A program made the position numbers and the translations under genes. Shown piece after piece: positions 12,334 to 25,512 of a stretch of DNA of 64,000 bases. How positions within the stretch are numbered: the first letter of the stretch is position 1; the number at the start of each line of letters is the position of its first letter. Under the pieces are notes generated by a model. That model worked only from the letters and a program-made list of their open reading frames with translations, was not told the DNA's origin and did not search any database. Origin of the DNA: Hydractinia symbiolongicarpus (Eukaryota; Cnidaria; Hydrozoa; Anthoathecata; Hydractiniidae); the NCBI RefSeq assembly GCF_029227915.1, contig NC_079878.1:27493501-27557500 (forward strand). The letters are read 5' to 3'.

Positions 12334-13550
12334 CGATACTTTTCTGATATTACTAGGTTGCATCGCTTTTAGCAGTGAAACGATTGACTGTGGGACTTAA
12401 TTAAACTGATTTTTGACTTTGACTTTATAAATGTGATAAATGAGCCAATTGGATTCCAACAAATAACATTCTTCTTAATTTGACATGATTGCTGGAACTC
12501 AGCGATTACACTGGGCGCTGTGGTAGCGCTTCATTTAAAAATTTAGATGAAAAAGTTATTTTTGTACTGTGGGACAAATCCTAGTCGTTATCGCGTGCTG
12601 AAGAAATAGAAGCAGTTTCAAAAACTTCATTTCATTGACTTTCTAACGATATCAGTCCATTTCAATTACAACGGTTCTGTCACATATTCCTACCATCATG
12701 TACTTAACGATATTTTTCTCATATTACTAGGTTGCATCGCTTTTAACAGTGAAACGATTGACTGTGTGACTTAATTGAACTAACATTGGACTGTAACCTT
12801 ATAAATGTGATAAGAGAGCCAACTGGACTCCAAGAAATAATCTTCTTTTTAACTTGACATGATTGCTGGAAATCAGCGATTACACTGGGCGCTGTGGTGG
12901 CGCTTCATTTAAAAATTAAGACAAAAAAGTCAATTTTTACTGTGGGACCAATCCTAGCCGTTATCTCACGCTGAAGAAATAGAGAAAGTTTCAAAAACTA
13001 CATTTCAATGACTTTCTAACGGTATCAGTCCGTTTGAGTTACAACGGTTGCGTCACATATTCGTACCATCATGTACTTAACGATACTTTTCTGATATTAC
13101 TAGGTTGCATCGCTTTTAGCAGTGAAACGATTGACTGTGGGACTTAATTAAACTGATTTTTGACTTTGACTTTATAAATGTGATAAATGAGCCAATTGGA
13201 TTCCAACAAATAACATTCTTCTTAATTTGACATGATTGCTGGAACTCAGCGATTACACTGGGCGCTGTGGTAGCGCTTCATTTAAAAATTTAGATGAAAA
13301 AGTTATTTTTGTACTGTGGGACAAATCCTAGTCGTTATCGCGTGCTGAAGAAATAGAAGCAGTTTCAAAAACTTCATTTTATTGACTTTCTAACGATATC
13401 AGTCCATTTCAATTACAACGGTTCTGTCACATATTCCTACCATCATGTACTTAACGATATTTTTCTCATATTACTAGGTTGCATCGCTTTTAACAGTGAA
13501 ACGATTGACTGTGTGACTTAATTGAACTAACATTGGACTGTAACCTTATA
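12334..13550 (+). repeat. Dimer-spaced duplication (747 bp)
   Basis: The word cgatacttttctgatattac at 12334 and again at 13081 is followed in both cases by the same chain of variants: ttttagcagtg, aattaaactg, gactttgactttataaatg, ccaattggattcc, then aacgatatcagtcc. The offset is 747 bp. The second copy diverges near 13.55 kb, where a gatccaactgg monomer with cagcagttac begins. Confidence 0.78.
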
Positions 13551-13774
13551 AATGTGATAAGTGATCCAACTGGACTCGAAGTAATAACGTTCTTCTTAAT
13601 TTGACATGATTTCTTGAACTCAGCAGTTACACTGGGCGCTGTGGCAGCGCTTTATTAAAAAATTTAGATGAAAATGTCCTTTTTGTACTGTGGGACCAAT
13701 CCTAGCCGTTATCGCGCGCTGAGGAAATAGAGACATTTTCAAAAACTACATTTCATTGACTTTCTAACGGTATC

Positions 13775-16700
13775 AGTCCGTTTGAGTTACAACGGTTGCG
13801 TCACATATTCGTCCCCACATGTATTTAGTGATATTTTTCCGATATTACTAAGTTATATCGCTTTTACCAGTGAAACGATTGATTGTGGAATTTTATTGAA
13901 CTAACTTTGGACTGTGACCTTACAGTGTGATAAGTGAGCGAACTGGACTCGGAGAAATAACATTCTTCTTAATTTGACAAGATTGCCGGAACTCAGCGAT
14001 TACACTGTGCGCTCTGGTAGCGCTGCATTTAAAAATTTAAATAAATAAGTCATATTTTACTGTGGGACCAATCCTAGCCGTTATCGCGCGCAGAAGAATT
14101 AGAGACAGTTTCAAAAACTCCATTTCATTGACTTTCTAACGGTATCAGTCCCTTTCAATTGCAAGGGTTCCGTCACATATTCGTACCATCATGTACTTAA
14201 CGATATTTTTCTCATATTACTAGGTTGCATCGCTTTTAGCAGTGACACGATTGACTGTGGAACTTAATTGAACTGATTTTTGACTTTGACCTTATAAATG
14301 TGATAAATGAGCCATTTGGATACCAACAAATAACATTCTTTTTAATTTGACATGATTCCCGGAACTCAGCGATTACACTGGGCGCTGTGATAGCGCTTCA
14401 TTTAAAAATTTAGATGAAAAAGTTATTTTTGTACTGTGGGACAAATCCTAATCGTTATCGCGCGCTGAAGAAATAGAGGCAGTTTCAAAAACTCCAATTT
14501 ATTGACTTTCTAACGGTATTAGTCCGTTTTAATTACAACGGTTCCGTCACATGTTCGTACCATCTTGTACCTAACGATATTTTTCTCATATTACTAGGTT
14601 GCATCGCTTTTAACCGTGAAACGATTGACTGTGCAACTTAATTGAACTAACTTTGGACTCCGAACTTTTAAATGTTATAAGTGATCCAACTGGACTCGAA
14701 GTAATAACATTCATTTTAACTTGACATGATTCCTGGAATTCAGCGATTACAATAGGCTCTGTGGTAGCGCTTTATTTAAATATTTTGATAAATAAGTCCT
14801 TTTTTACTGTGGGACCAATCCTGGCCGTTAGCACGCGCTGAAGAAATAGAGACATTTTCAAAAACTACATTTCAATGACTTTCTAACGTTGTCAGTTCGT
14901 TTAAGTTACAACGGTTGCGTCACATAATCGTACCAACATGTATTTAGCGATATTTATCTGATATTCCTAGGTTGCAGCGCTTTTAAAAGTGAAACGATTG
15001 ACTATGGGACTTAATTGACCTAACTTTGGACTGTGACCTTATAAATGTGATAAGAGAGACAACTGGACTCGAAGAAATAACATTCTTTTTAATTTGACAT
15101 GATTGCCGGAACTCAGGGATTACACTGTGCTCTGTGGTAGCCCTTCATTTAAAAATTTAGATAAATAAGTCAATTTTTACTGTGGGACCAATCCTAGCCG
15201 TTATCGCGCGCTGAAAAAATAGCGACAATTTCAAAAACTACGTTTCAATGACTTTCAAACGGTATCAGTCCGTTTGAGTTACAACGGTTGCGTCACATAT
15301 TCGTCCCCACATGTATTTAGTGATATTTTTCCGATATTACTAAGTTATATCGCTTTTACCAGTGAAACGATTGACTGTGGAATTTTATTGAACTAACTTT
15401 GGACTGTGACCTTACAGTGTGATAAGAGAGCCAACTGGACTCGGAGAAATAACATTCTTCTTAATTTGACAAGATTGCCGGAACTCAGCGATTACACTGG
15501 GCGCTCTGGTAGCGCTGCATTTAAAAATTTAAATAAATAAGTCATTTTTCACTGTGGGACCAATCCTAGCCGTTATCGCGCGCAGAAGAATTAGAGACAG
15601 TTTCAAAAACTCCATTTCATTGACTTTCTAACGGTATCAGTCCCTTTCAATTGCAAGGGTTCCGTCACATATTCGTACCATCATGTACTTAACGATATTT
15701 TTCTCATATTACTAAGTTGCATCGCTTTTAGCAGTGACACGATTGACTGTGGAACTTAATTGAACTGATTTTTGACTTTGACCTTATAAATGTGATAAAT
15801 GAGCCAATTGGATTCCAACAAATAACATTCTTCCTAATTTGACATGATTCCCGGAACTCAGCGATTACACTGGGCGCTGTGATAGCGCTTCATTTAAAAA
15901 TTTAGATGAAAAAGTTATTTTTGTACTGTGGGACAAATCCTAGTCGTTATCGCGCGCTAAAGAAATAGAGGCAGTTTCAAAAACTCCATTTCATTGACTT
16001 TCTAACGGTATCAGTCCGTTTTAATTACAACGGTTCCGTCACATATTCGTACCATCATGTACCTAACGATATTTTTCTCATATTACTAGGTTGCATCGCT
16101 TTTAACAGTGAAACGATTGACTGTGCAACTTAATTGAACTAACTTTGGACTGTGACCTTATAAATGTTATAAGTGATCCAACTGGACTCGAAGTAATAAC
16201 ATTCATTTTAATTTGACATGATTCCTGGAATTCAGCGATTACAATAGGCTCTGTGGTAGCGCTTTATTTAAAAATTTTGATAAATAAGTCCTTTTTTACT
16301 GTGGGACCAATCCTGGCCGTTAGCACGCGCTGAAGAAATAGAGACATTTTCAAAAACTACATTTCAATGACTTTCTAACGGTTTCAGTTCGTTTAAGTTA
16401 CAACGGTTGCGTCAAATAATCGTACCAACATGTATTTAGCGATATTTATCTGATATTACTAAGTTATATCGCTTGTAACAGTGAAACGATTGACTGTGGA
16501 ACTTAATTAAACTAACTTTGGATTGTGACCTTATAAATGTATTAAGTGTGCCAACTGGACTGGAAGAAATAACATTCTTCTTAATTTGACATGATTGCCG
16601 GAACTCAGGGATTACACTGTGCGCTGTGGTAGCGCTTCATTTAAAAATTAAGATAAAAAAGTCATTTTTCACTGTGGGAACAATCCCAGCCGTTATTGCG

Positions 16701-17200
16701 CGCTGAAGAAATAGAGACAGTTTCAAAAACTACATTTTAATGACTTTCTAACGGTATCAGCCCGTTTGAGTTACAACGGTTGCATCACATTTTCGTCCCC
16801 ACATGTATTTAGTAAAATTTTTCCAATATTACTACGTTATATCGCTTTTAACAGTGAAACGATTGACTGTGCAATTTAATTCAACTAACTTTGGACTGAG
16901 GCCTTGCAAGTGTGATAAGTGAGCCAACTGGACTCGAAGAAATAACATCTTTCCTAATTTGACATGATTGCCGGAACTCAGCGATTACACTGGGCGCTGT
17001 GGTAGCGCTTCATTTAAAAATTTAAATAAATAAGTCATTTTTACTGTGGGACCAAACCTAGCCGTTATGGCGCGCTGAAGAAGTAGAGACAGTTTCAAAA
17101 CCTCCATTTCATTGACTTTGTAACGGTATCAGTCCCTTTCAATTACAACGGTTGCGTCACATAATCGTACCAACATGTATTTAGCGATATTTATCTGATA
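13775..17200 (+). repeat. Second copy of the 6.2-10.0 kb block (about 9 monomers)
   Basis: The order and private variants of 6.2-10.0 kb recur here: ttgattgtggaattttattg, cagtgtgataagtgagcg, ctcggag, catcttgtacctaacg, aataggctctg, cccatcccag-type cores and gcctcgc. The offset is 7572 bp at the left (6351 to 13923, 7843 to 15415) and 7198 bp at the right (10002 to 17200). The change equals one monomer, present twice at 8601-9346 but once here. At 13.70-13.78 kb the sequence looks like 5.76 kb and then switches to 6.19 kb, so the left junction is recombinant. Confidence 0.85.
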
Positions 17201-18260
17201 TTACTAGGTTGCCTCGCTTTTAACAGTGAAACTATTGACTGTGGAAGTTAATTGAACTAACTTTGGACTGTGACCTTATAAATGTAATAAGAGAGCCAAC
17301 TGGACTCCAAGAAATAACCTTCTTTTTAACTTGACATGATTGCTGGAACTCAGCGATTACACTGGGCGCTGTGGTAGCGCTTCATTTAAAAATTTAGATG
17401 AAAAAGTTATTTTTGTACTGTGGGACAAATCCTAGTCGTTATGGCGCGCTGAAGAAGTAGAGACAGTTTCAAAAGCTCCATTTCATTGACTTTGTAACGG
17501 TATCAGTCCCTTTCAATTACAACGGTTTCGTCACATATTCGTACCATCATGTACTTAACGATACTTTTCTGATATTACTAGGTTGCATCGCTTTTAGCAG
17601 TGAAACGATTGACTGTGGGACTTAATTAAACTGATTTTTGACTTTGACTTTATAAATGTGATAAATGAGCCAATTAGATTCCAACAAATAACATTCTTCT
17701 TAATTTGACATGATTGCTGGAACTCAGCGATTACACTGGGCGCTGTGGTAGCGCTTCATTTAAAAATTTAGATGAAAAAGTTATTTTTGTACTGTGGGAC
17801 AAATCCTAGTCGTTATCGCGTGCTGAAGAAATAGAAGCAGTTTCAAAAACTTCATTTCATTGACTTTCTAACGATATCAGTCCATTTCAATTACAACGGT
17901 TCTGTCACATATTCCTACCATCATGTACTTAACGATATTTTTCTCATATTACTAGGTTGCATCGCTTTTAACAGTGAAACGATTGACTGTGTGACTTAAT
18001 TGAACTAACATTGGACTGTAACCTTATAAATGTGATAAGAGAGCCAACTGGACTCCAAGAAATAATCTTCTTTTTAACTTGACATGATTGCTGGAAATCA
18101 GCGATTACACTGGGCGCTGTGGTGGCGCTTCATATAAAAATTAAGACAAAAAAGTCAATTTTTACTGTGGGACCAATCCTAGCCGTTATCGCACGCTGAA
18201 GAAATAGAGAAAGTTTCAAAAACTACATTTCAATGACTTTCTAACGGTATCAGTCCGTTT
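17200..18260 (+). repeat. Copy of the 12.05-13.0 kb segment
   Basis: After the gcctcgc monomer, this stretch follows 12.05-13.0 kb in order: aatgtaataagagagcc, aataaccttc, gatgaaaaagttattt, ttatggcgcgctg, gtttcgtcac, then a monomer with ggaaatcagcg and ggtggcgcttc. It departs near 18.26 kb, where gtccccacatg replaces gtaccatcatg. A comparable piece is also at 10.4-11.0 kb. Confidence 0.75.
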
Positions 18261-21200
18261 GAGTAACAACGGTTGCGTCACATATTCGTCCCCACATGTA
18301 TTTAGTGATATTTTTCCTATATTACTAAGGTATATTGCTTTTAACAGTGAAACGATTGACTGTGGAACTTAATTGAACTAACTTTGGACTGTGTCCTTAT
18401 TAATGTGATATGTGATCCAACTGGACTCGAAGAAATAACATTCTTCTTAATTTGACATGATTGCCGGAACTCAGCGGTTACACTGGGCGCTGTGGTAGCG
18501 CTTCATTCAAAAATTAAGATAAAAAAGTCATTTTTCACTGTGGGAACAATCCCAGCCGTTATTGCGCGCTGAAGAAATAGAGACAGTTTTAAAAACTACA
18601 TTTTAATGACTTTCTAACGGTATCAGCCCGTTTGATTTACAACGGTTGTGTCACATTTTCGTCCCCACATGTATTTAGTGATATTTTTCCAATATTACTA
18701 CGTTATATCGCTTTTAACAGTGAAACGATTGACTGTGGAATTTAATTCAACTAACTTTGGACTGAGGCCTTGCAAGTGTGATAAGTGAGCCAACTGGACT
18801 CGAAGAAATAACATTTTTCCTAATTTTACATGATTGCTGGAACTCAGCGATTACACTGGGCGCTGTGGTAGCGCTTCATTTAAAAATTTAAATAAACAAG
18901 TCATTTTTTACTGTGGGATCAAACCTAGCCGTTATCGCGCGCTGAAGAAGTAGAGACAGTTTCAAAAGCTCCATTTCATTGACTTTCTAACGGTATCAGT
19001 CCCTTTCAATTACAACGGTTCCGTCACATATTCGTACCATCTTGTACTTAACGATATTTTTCTCATAATACTAGGTTGCATCGCTTTTAACAGTGAAACG
19101 ATTGACTGTGCAACTTAATTGAACTAACTTTGGACTGTGACCTTATAAATGTTATAAGTGATCCAACTGGACTCGAAGTAATAACATTCATTTTAACTTG
19201 ACATGATTCCTGGAATTCAACGATTACAATAGGCTCTGTGGTAGCGCTTTATTTAAAAATTTTGATAAATAAGTCCTTTTTTACTGTGGGGCCAATCCTG
19301 GCCGTTAGCACGCGCTGAAGAAATAGAGACATTTTCAAAAACTACATTTCATTGACTTTCTAACGGTGTCAGTTCGTTTAAGTTACAACGGTTGCGTCAC
19401 ATAATCGTACCAACATGTATTTAGCGATATTTATCTGACATTACTAGGTTGCATCGCTTTTAACAGTGAAACGATTGACTGTGGAAGTTAATTGAACTAA
19501 CTTTGGACTGTGACCTTATAAATGTGATAAGTGAGACAATTGAACTCCAAGAAAAAACATTCTTCTTAATTTGACATGATTGCTTGACCTCAGCAGTTAC
19601 ACTGGGCGCAGTGGCAGCGCTTTATTTGAAAATTTAGATGAAAAAGTCCTTTTTGTACTGTGGGACAAATCCTAGTCGTTATCGCGTGCTGAAGAAATAG
19701 AGGCAGTTTCAAAAACTTCATTTCATTGACTTTGTAACGGTATCAGTCCATTTCAATTACAACGGTTCCGTCACATATTCCTACCATCATGTACTTAACG
19801 GTATTTTTCTCATATTACTAGGTTGCATCGCTTTTAACAGTGAAACAATTGACTGTGTGACTTAATTGAACTAACATTGGACTGTAACCTTATAAATGTG
19901 ATAAGAAAGCCAACTGGACTCCAAGAAATAACCTTCTTTTTAACTTGACATGATTGCTGGAACTCAGCGATTACACTGGGCGCTGTGGTAGCACTTCATT
20001 TAAAAATTAAGATAAAAAAGTCAATTTTTACTGTGGGACCAATCCTAGCCGTTATCGCATGCTGAAGAAATAGAGAAAGTTTCAAAAACTACATTTCAAT
20101 GACTTTCTAACGGTATCAGTCCGTTTGAGTTACAACGGTTGCGTCACATATTCGTCCCCACATGTATTTAGTGATATTTTTCCTATATCACTAAGGTATA
20201 TCGCTTTTAACAGTGAAACGATTGACTGTGGAACTTAATTGAACTAACTTTGGACTGTGACCTTATTAATGTTATATGTGATCCAACTGGACTCGAAGAA
20301 ATAAAATTCTTCTTAATTTGACATGATTGCCGGAACTCAGCGATTACACTGGGCGCTGTGGTAGCGCTTCATTCAAAAATTTAGATAAATAAGTCATTTT
20401 TTACTGTGGGACCAATCCTAGCCGTTTTCGCGCGCTGAAGAAATAGAGACATTTTCCAAAACTACATTTCATTTACTTTCTAACGGTGTCAGTCCGTTTA
20501 AGTTGCAACGGTTGCGTCACATATTCGTACCAACATGTATTTAGCGATATTTAACTGATAATACTAGGTTGCATCGCTTTTAACAGTAAAACGATTGACT
20601 CTGGGATTTAATTGAACTGATTCTGCACTGTGACCTTTTAAATGTGATAAATGAGCAGATTGGACTCCAAGGAATAACATTCATTTTAACTTGACATGAT
20701 TCCTGGAATTCAGCGATTACAATAGGCTCTGTGGTAGCGCTTTATTTAAAAATTTTGATAAATAAGTCTTTTTTACTGCGGGACCAATCCTGGCCGTTAG
20801 CACACGCTGACGAAATAGAGACATTTTCAAAAACTATATTTCAATGACTTCTTAGCGGTACCAATCCGTTTGAGTTACAACGGTTGCGTCACATATTCGT
20901 ACCATCATGTATTTAACGATACTTTTCTGATATTACTAGGTTGCATCGCTTTTAGCAGTGAAACGATTGACTGTGGGACTTAATTAAACTGATTTTTGAC
21001 TTTGGCCTTATAAATGTGAAAAATGAGCCAATTGGATTCCAACAAATAACATTCTTCATAATTTGACATGATTGCTGGAACTCAGCGATTACACTGGGCG
21101 CTGTGGTAGCGCTTCATTTAAAAATTTAGATGAAAAAGTTATTTTTGTACTGTGGGACAAATCCTAGTCGTTATCGCGTGCTGAAGAAATAGAAGCAGTT

Positions 21201-21649
21201 TCAAAAACTTCATTTCATTGACTTTCTAACGATATCAGTCCATTTCAATTACAACGGTTCTGTCACATATTCCTACCATCATGTACTTAACGGTATTTTT
21301 CTCATATTACTAGGTTGCATCGCTTTTAACAGTGAAACGATTGACTGTGTGACTTAATTGGACTAACATTGGACTGTAACCTTATAAATGTGATAAGAGA
21401 GCCAACTGGACTCCAAGAAATAATATTCTTTTTAACTTGACATGATTGCTGGAAATCAGTGATTACACTGGGCGCTGTGGTAGCGCTTCTTTTAAAAATT
21501 TAAATAAATAAGTCATTTTTTACTGTGGGATCAAACCTAGCCGTTATCGCGCGCTGAAGAAGTAGAGACAGTTTCAAAAGCTCCATTTCATTGACTTTCT
21601 AACGGTATCAGTCCCTTTCAATTACAACGGTTTCGTCACATATTCGTAC
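18261..21649 (+). repeat. Mixed monomers related to 25.8-27.6 kb
   Basis: No simple tandem multimer is obvious, but the order of variants here recurs downstream. Examples are attaatgtgatatgtgatcc, the rare ataatactaggttgc, and atgagcagattggactcc at 20651 and 27367 (offset 6716 bp, about 18 monomers). It appears to be an older relative of the 7-monomer repeat at 25.5 kb. Confidence 0.7.
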
Positions 21650-23141
21650 CATCATGTACTTAACGATACTTTTCTGATATTACTAGGTTGCATCGCTTTT
21701 AGCAGTGAAACGATTGACTGTGGGACTTAATTGAACTGATTTTTGACTTTGACCTTATAAATGTGATAAATGAGGCAATTGGATTCCAACAAATAACATT
21801 CTTCTTAATTTGACATGATTGCTGGAATTCAGCGATTACAATAGGCTCTGTGGTAGCGCTTTATTTAAAAATTTTGATAAATAAGTCCTTTTTTACTGTG
21901 GGACCAATCCTGGCCGTTAGCACGCGCTGAAGAAATAGAGACATTTTCAAAAACTACATTTCATTGACTTTCTAACGGTTTCAGTTCGTTTAAGTTACAA
22001 CGGTTGCGTCACATAATCGTACCAACATGTATTTAGAGATATTTATCTGATATTACTAGGTTGCCTCGCTTTTAACAGTGAAACTATTGACTGTGGAAGT
22101 TAATTGAACTAACTTTGGACTGTGACCTTATAAATGTGATAAGTGAGACAATTGAACTCCAAGAAAAAACATTCTTCTTAATTTGACATGATTGCTTGAA
22201 CTCAGCAGTTACACTGGGCGCAGGGGCAGCGCTTTATTTGAAAATTTAGATGAAAAGTCCTTTTTGTACTGTGGGACAAATCCTAGTCGTTATCGCGTGC
22301 TGAAGAAATAGAAGCAGTTTCAAAAACTTCATTTCATTGACTTTGTAACGGTATCAGTCCATTTTAATTACAACGGTTCTTTCACATATTCCTACCATCA
22401 TGTACTTAACGATACTTTTCTGATATTACTAGGTTGCATCGCTTTTAGCAGTGAAACGATTGACTGTGGGACTTAATTGAACTGATTTTTGACTTTGACC
22501 TTATAAATGTGATAAATGAGGCAATTGGATTCCAACAAATAACATTCTTCTTAATTTGACATGATTGCTGGAATTCAGCGATTACAATAGGCTCTGTGGT
22601 AGCGCTTTATTTAAAAATTTTGATAAATAAGTCCTTTTTTACTGTGGGACCAATCCTGGCCGTTAGCACGCGCTGAAGAAATAGAGACATTTTCAAAAAC
22701 TACATTTCATTGACTTTCTAACGGTTTCAGTTCGTTTAAGTTACAACGGTTGCGTCACATAATCGTACCAACATGTATTTAGAGATATTTATCTGATATT
22801 ACTAGGTTGCCTCGCTTTTAACAGTGAAACTATTGACTGTGGAAGTTAATTGAACTAACTTTGGACTGTGACCTTATAAATGTGATAAGTGAGACAATTG
22901 AACTCCAAGAAAAAACATTCTTCCTAATTTGACATGATTGCTTGAACTCAGCAGTTACACTGGGCGCAGGGGCAGCGCTTTATTTGAAAATTTAGATGAA
23001 AAGTCCTTTTTGTACTGTGGGACAAATCCTAGTCGTTATCGCGTGCTGAAGAAATAGAAGCAGTTTCAAAAACTTCATTTCATTGACTTTGTAACGGTAT
23101 CAGTCCATTTTAATTACAACGGTTCTTTCACATATTCCTAC
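21650..23141 (+). repeat. Tandem dimer duplication (2 x 746 bp)
   Basis: Two adjacent copies of 746 bp share all the rare variants I compared: atttagagat at 22031 and 22777, gaggcaattgg, aataggctctg, gcctcgc, gcgcaggggcagcgc and a one-base-shorter gatgaaaagtcc. The join falls near 22395, within taccatcatgtact. It is almost perfect and therefore recent. Confidence 0.87.
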
Positions 23142-23581
23142 CATCATGTACTTAACGGTAGTTTTCACATATTACTAGGTTGCATCGCTTCTAACAGTGA
23201 AACGATTGACTGTGTTACTTAATTGAACTAACATTGGACTGTAACCTTATAAATGTGATAAGAGAGCCAACTGGACTCCAAGAAATAACCTTCTTTTTAA
23301 CTTGACATGATTGCTGGAACTCAGCGATTACACTGGGCGCTGTGGTAGCACTTCATTTAAAAATTAAGATAAAAAAGTCAATTTTTACTGTGGGACCAAT
23401 CCTAGCCGTTATCACACGCTGAAGAAATAGAGAAAGTTTCAAAAACTACATTTCAATGACTTTTTAACGGTATCAGTCCGTTTGAGTTACAACGGTTGCG
23501 TCAGATATTCGTCCCCACATGTATTTAGTGATATTTTTCCGATTTTACTAAGGTATATCGCTTTTAACAGTGAAACGATTG

Positions 23582-25512
23582 ACTGTGCAATTTAATTCAA
23601 CTAACTTTGGACTGAGGCCTTGCAAGTGTGATAAGTGAGCCAACTGGACTCGAAGAAATAACATATTTCCTAATTTGACATGATTGCTGGAACTCAGCGA
23701 TTACACTGGGCGCTGTGGTAGCGGTTCATTTAAAAACTTAAATAAATAAGTCACTTTTTACTGTGGGACCAATCCTAGCCGTTATGGCGCGCTGAAGAAG
23801 TAGAGACAGTTTCAAAAGCTCCATTTCATTGACTTTGTAACGGTATCAGTCCCTTTCAATTACAACGGTTTCGTCACATATTCGTACCATCATGTACTTA
23901 ACGATACTTTTCTGATATTACTAGGTTGCATCGCTTTTAGCAGTGAAACGATTGACTGTGGGACTTAATTAAACTGATTTTTGACTTTGACTTTATAAAT
24001 GTGATAAATGAGCCAATTGGATTCCAACAAATAACATTCTTCCTCATTTGACATGATTGCTGGAACTCAGCGATTACACTGGGCGCTGTGGTAGCGCTTC
24101 ATTTAAAAATTTAGATGAAAAAGTTATTTTTGTACTGTGGGACAAATCCTAGTCGTTATCGCGTGCTGAAGAAATAGAAGCAGTTTCAAAAACTTCATTT
24201 CATTGACTTTCTAACGATATCAGTCCATTTCAATTACAACGGTTCTGTCACATATTCCTACCATGATGTACTTAACGATATTTTTCTCATATTACTAGGT
24301 TGCATCGCTTTTAACAGTGAAACAATTGACTGTGTGACTTAATTGAACTAACATTGGACTGTAACCTTATAAATGTGATAAGAGAGCCAACTGGACTCCA
24401 AGGAAAAACATTCATTTTAACTTGACATGATTCCTGGAATTCAGCGATAACAATAGGCTCTGTGGTAGCGCTTTATTTAAAAATTTTGATAAATAAGTCT
24501 TTTTTACTGCGGGACCAATCCTGGCCGTTAGCACGCGCTGACGAAATAGAGACATTTTCAAAAACTACATTTCAATGACTTTTTAGCGGTATCAATCTGT
24601 TTGAGTTACAACGGTCGCGTCACATATTCGTACTAACATGTATTTAGTGATTTTTTTCCAATATTACTACGTTATATCGCTTTTAACAGTGAAACGATTG
24701 ACTGTGCAATTTAATTCAACTAACTTTGGACTGAGGCCTTGCAAGTGTGATAAGTGAGCCAACTGGACTCGAAGAAATAACATCTTTCCTAATTTGACAT
24801 GATTGCTGGAACTCAGCGATTACACTGGGCGCTGTGGTAGCGCTTCATTTAAAAACTTAAATAAATAAGTCACTTTTTACTGTGGGACCAATCCTAGCCG
24901 TTATGGCGCGCTGAAGAAGTAGAGACAGTTTCAAAAGCTCCATTTCATTGACTTTGTAACGGTATCAGTCCCTTTCAATTACAACGGTTTCGTCACATAT
25001 TCGTACCATCATGTACTTAACGATACTTTTCTGATATTACTAGGTTGCATCGCTTTTAGCAGTGAAACGATTGACTGTGGGACTTAATTAAACTGATTTT
25101 TGACTTTGACTTTATAAATGTGATAAATGAGCCAATTGGATTCCAACAAATAACATTCTTCTTAATTTGACATGATTGCTGGAACTCAGCGATTACACTG
25201 GGCGCTGTGGTAGCGCTTCATTTAAAAATTTAGATGAAAAAGTTATTTTTGTACTGTGGGACAAATCCTAGTCGTTATCGCGTGCTGAAGAAATAGAAGC
25301 AGTTTCAAAAACTTCAATTCATTGACTTTCTAACGATATCAGTCCATTTCAATTACAACGGTTCTGTCACATATTCCTACCATCATGTACTTAACGATAT
25401 TTTTCTCATATTACTAGGTTGCATCGCTTTTAACAGTGAAACAATTGACTGTGTGACTTAATTGAACTAACATTGGACTGTAACCTTATAAATGTGATAA
25501 AAGAGCCAACTG
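23582..25512 (+). repeat. Trimer duplication (offset 1119 bp)
   Basis: The word actgtgcaatttaattcaac occurs at 23582 and 24701. Each is followed by ggccttgcaagtg, cacttttactg-type monomers, ttatggcgcgctg, and a cgatatcagtcc monomer. Copies match until about 24.39 and 25.51 kb, then differ (aaggaaaaacattc against aagaaataatcttc). Confidence 0.82.

Larger units (their letters stand above)
9790..12544 (+). repeat. 3-monomer tandem duplication (1121 bp) interrupted by a LINE
   Basis: The word attactaggttgcctcgc at 10002 and at 11601 starts two copies that agree through about 10945 and 12544, including rare variants such as gaaactattgac, gcgcaggggcagcgc and gaactccaagaaaaaac. Upstream, 9790-10001 matches 10911-11122 at an offset of 1121 bp. 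The later offset is 1599 bp, which is exactly 1121 plus 478 (474 bp of insert plus a 4-bp target duplication). So the trimer duplicated and one junction copy carries the insertion. Confidence 0.9.
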
